From Ruegeria sp. HKCCD8929 (GTDB lineage: Bacteria; Pseudomonadota; Alphaproteobacteria; Rhodobacterales; Rhodobacteraceae), in contig NZ_WPZY01000007.1 of NCBI RefSeq assembly GCF_013031405.1, positions 1-64,000 on the forward strand: a stretch of 64,000 nucleotides of DNA, given 5' to 3'. Shown here piece after piece: positions 62,493 through 64,000 of the stretch. Made by a program: the position numbers and the translations under genes. Below the pieces are notes generated by a model. That model was not told the DNA's origin, ran no database searches, and saw only the letters and a list, made by a program, of their open reading frames with translations. Numbering within the stretch: position 1 is the first letter of the stretch; every line of letters begins with the position of its first letter.

Positions 62493-64000
62493 GATCCCCC
62501 GCACATCCCTTGTCCTCGCCGCGTCTCTCACGCTGGCCGGCCTGATACCGGCCCGCGCCGAACCCATCCCGCCATTACAGGAAAGCGCCTTCTGGAAATC
62601 CGAGGTCGAGATGGGTGATCTGCCACCGGTCGAGGAACGCATCCCCGACGATCCGGTCATCGTCGACCTGGCTGCCAAGGGCCGCGAATTCGGTCATCAG
62701 GGCGGCACCCTCAGAACCATGGTCACCCGCTCTAAGGACATCCGCCAGATGGTGGTCTACGGCTATTCGCGGCTGGTGGGCTACAACGAGAAATACGAGC
62801 TGGTGCCGGATATCCTCGCCTCCTACGAAAACGCGGACAACCGCACGTTCACGCTGCACCTGCGCGAAGGCCACAAATGGTCCGACGGCGCCCCGTTCAC
62901 CTCGGCGGATTTTGCCTATTGGTGGAACGATGTGGCGAATAACGAGTTGCTCAGCCCCTCGGGTCCGCCCGATTTCCTGAGGGTCGAGGGTGAGTTGCCG
63001 CAGGTCTCGTTCCCCGATGAGACCACCGTGGTTTTCGAATGGGCCGATCCGAACCCGAACTTCCTGCAATCGCTGGCGCAGGCGCGCCCGCCCTTCATCT
63101 ACCGGCCCTCGCACTTCCTCAAACAATACCACGCCGATTACGCCGAAGCGGACGCGCTCGCCGCCGAGGTGGACGATGCCCGCGTCAAAAGCTGGGCCGC
63201 GCTGCACAACAAGCTCGACAACATGTACAAATACGATAACCACATGCTGCCGACATTGCAGCCGTGGCTGAACGCTAGCTCGGGCAAGAAGATCCGCCAC
63301 AACTTCGTGCGCAATCCCTACTATCACCGCATCGACAGCAACGGGGTGCAACTGCCCTATATCGACGTGATCGAGATGGAGATCGTGGCCCCCGGGCTGG
63401 TCGCCGCCAAGGCCAACGCGGGCGAGACCGATCTGCAGGCGCGGGGCCTGGATTTCCGCGACGTGTCGATCCTGAAAAAGGGCGAGGCCGGGGGAAACTA
63501 CAAGACCTATCTGTGGCAGACCGGCGTCGCCTCGCAGATCGCCATCTTCCCGAACCTGAACTATGCCGACGAGGGCTGGCGTGAGGTTCTGCGCGACGTC
63601 CGCGTGCGCCGCGCCCTGTCGCTGGCCATCGACCGCAAGACGATCAATCAGGCGCTTTATTTCAAGCTGGGCAAGCCCGGCGCCATGTCGGTGCTGCCAG
63701 CCTCGCCTTTCTTCGATGAAAAGAACCTGAAGGCCTGGGCCGACTACGACCCGGATCAGGCCAACACCTTGCTGGACGAGGCCGGGCTGGACAAACGCGA
63801 CAGCAGCGGCACCCGGCTGTTGCCCGATGGCCGCCCGATGGAGCTGGTGGTCGAGACAGCGGGCGAGCGGCAGGAGGTCGAGAACGCCTTGCAGATCGTC
63901 ACCGACACTTGGCGCGAGATCGGGGTGAAACTGGTGATGCGCCCGCTGGACCGCGATATCCTGCGCAACCGGGTGTTCGCGGGCAACACCATGGCCGCGG
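62485..64000 (+). CDS. Family 5 extracellular solute-binding protein (partial, runs off the window)
   Basis: The first 505 residues of a periplasmic binding protein. It has a Sec signal peptide ([20 protein letters not shown], cleaved near PARA), then SBP_bac_5 features: YELVPDILASYE, FTLHLREGHKWSDGAPFTSADFAYWW and RRALSLAIDRKTINQALY. It is open to the last base with no stop, so the gene continues outside the window. It overlaps the ATPase gene, and the permease genes presumably follow. The long N-terminal region fits the larger subgroup of about 600 residues. Confidence 0.92.
   Translation, partial: MFKIPRTSLVLAASLTLAGLIPARAEPIPPLQESAFWKSEVEMGDLPPVEERIPDDPVIVDLAAKGREFGHQGGTLRTMVTRSKDIRQMVVYGYSRLVGYNEKYELVPDILASYENADNRTFTLHLREGHKWSDGAPFTSADFAYWWNDVANNELLSPSGPPDFLRVEGELPQVSFPDETTVVFEWADPNPNFLQSLAQARPPFIYRPSHFLKQYHADYAEADALAAEVDDARVKSWAALHNKLDNMYKYDNHMLPTLQPWLNASSGKKIRHNFVRNPYYHRIDSNGVQLPYIDVIEMEIVAPGLVAAKANAGETDLQARGLDFRDVSILKKGEAGGNYKTYLWQTGVASQIAIFPNLNYADEGWREVLRDVRVRRALSLAIDRKTINQALYFKLGKPGAMSVLPASPFFDEKNLKAWADYDPDQANTLLDEAGLDKRDSSGTRLLPDGRPMELVVETAGERQEVENALQIVTDTWREIGVKLVMRPLDRDILRNRVFAGNTMAA

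Noticed and set aside
1..64000. Prophage, insertion sequence, CRISPR array, tRNA or rRNA
   Set aside because: No transposase, integrase, capsid, spacer-repeat pattern, tRNA cloverleaf or rRNA sequence was seen on either strand.

Overview
The window is high-GC chromosomal DNA of a marine Roseobacter-type alphaproteobacterium (Rhodobacteraceae, most like Ruegeria/Silicibacter). The assignment rests on three things: a SAM/SAH-type riboswitch in front of metK, an irr-fabA-fabB-fabI block, and the gene orders trpF-lapA-ihfB-rpsA-cmk-aroA and miaB-phoH-ybeY-corC-lnt-metK-trmB. No rRNA, tRNA, CRISPR array, prophage or complete insertion sequence was found.

Layout. Positions 1-15000 hold a housekeeping backbone on the minus strand (trpB, a 76-residue unknown, trpF, a LapA-like protein, ihfB, rpsA, cmk, aroA). 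It is broken by accessory genes: a LysE exporter; a 5.7-kb block between rpsA and cmk with a sulfatase, a flavin-dependent halogenase, a secreted protein and its broken partial copy, and a YHS protein; and a BchE-like radical SAM enzyme between cmk and aroA. Positions 15000-25300 hold trmB, a sulfotransferase, a P-loop kinase, metK with its riboswitch, lnt, corC, ybeY, phoH, an outer-membrane barrel protein and miaB. Positions 25300-32200 hold a conserved unknown, a phytanoyl-CoA dioxygenase-type enzyme with a divergent LysR regulator, irr, the unsaturated fatty acid genes fabA-fabB-fabI and an FKBP isomerase.

Positions 32300-44100 are plus-strand accessory metabolism: a tightly overlapping haloacid dehalogenase / hydrolase / threonine-dehydratase-like / macro-domain / EEP nuclease operon, a lower-GC membrane-protein gene, pcaD-pcaB without pcaCHG, a TetA-like MFS pump, a zinc alcohol dehydrogenase, an enolase-superfamily dehydratase and a SqrR/BigR-like persulfide-sensor repressor. 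Positions 44200-51900 hold a 1017-residue ABC-exporter-like protein with a degenerate ATPase and a cyclic-nucleotide domain, a DUF3307 membrane protein, and an Lrp regulator divergent from a fused indolepyruvate oxidoreductase. Positions 51950-57850 are a translationally coupled operon (dimethylglycine-dehydrogenase-like, MttB-like methyltransferase, TetR, FAD oxidoreductase), probably for a methylated amine. The window ends with GST, acetate kinase, a small methyltransferase and the start of a peptide-type ABC importer operon that runs off the end.

The main unexplained signals are a family of clustered hairpins repeated at three gene ends (1336-1430, 44130-44194, 59923-59984); the halogenase lying between an intact gene and a decayed copy of that gene's 3' end; the pseudo-ABC/cNMP protein; and the MttB-like operon with no visible corrinoid protein.
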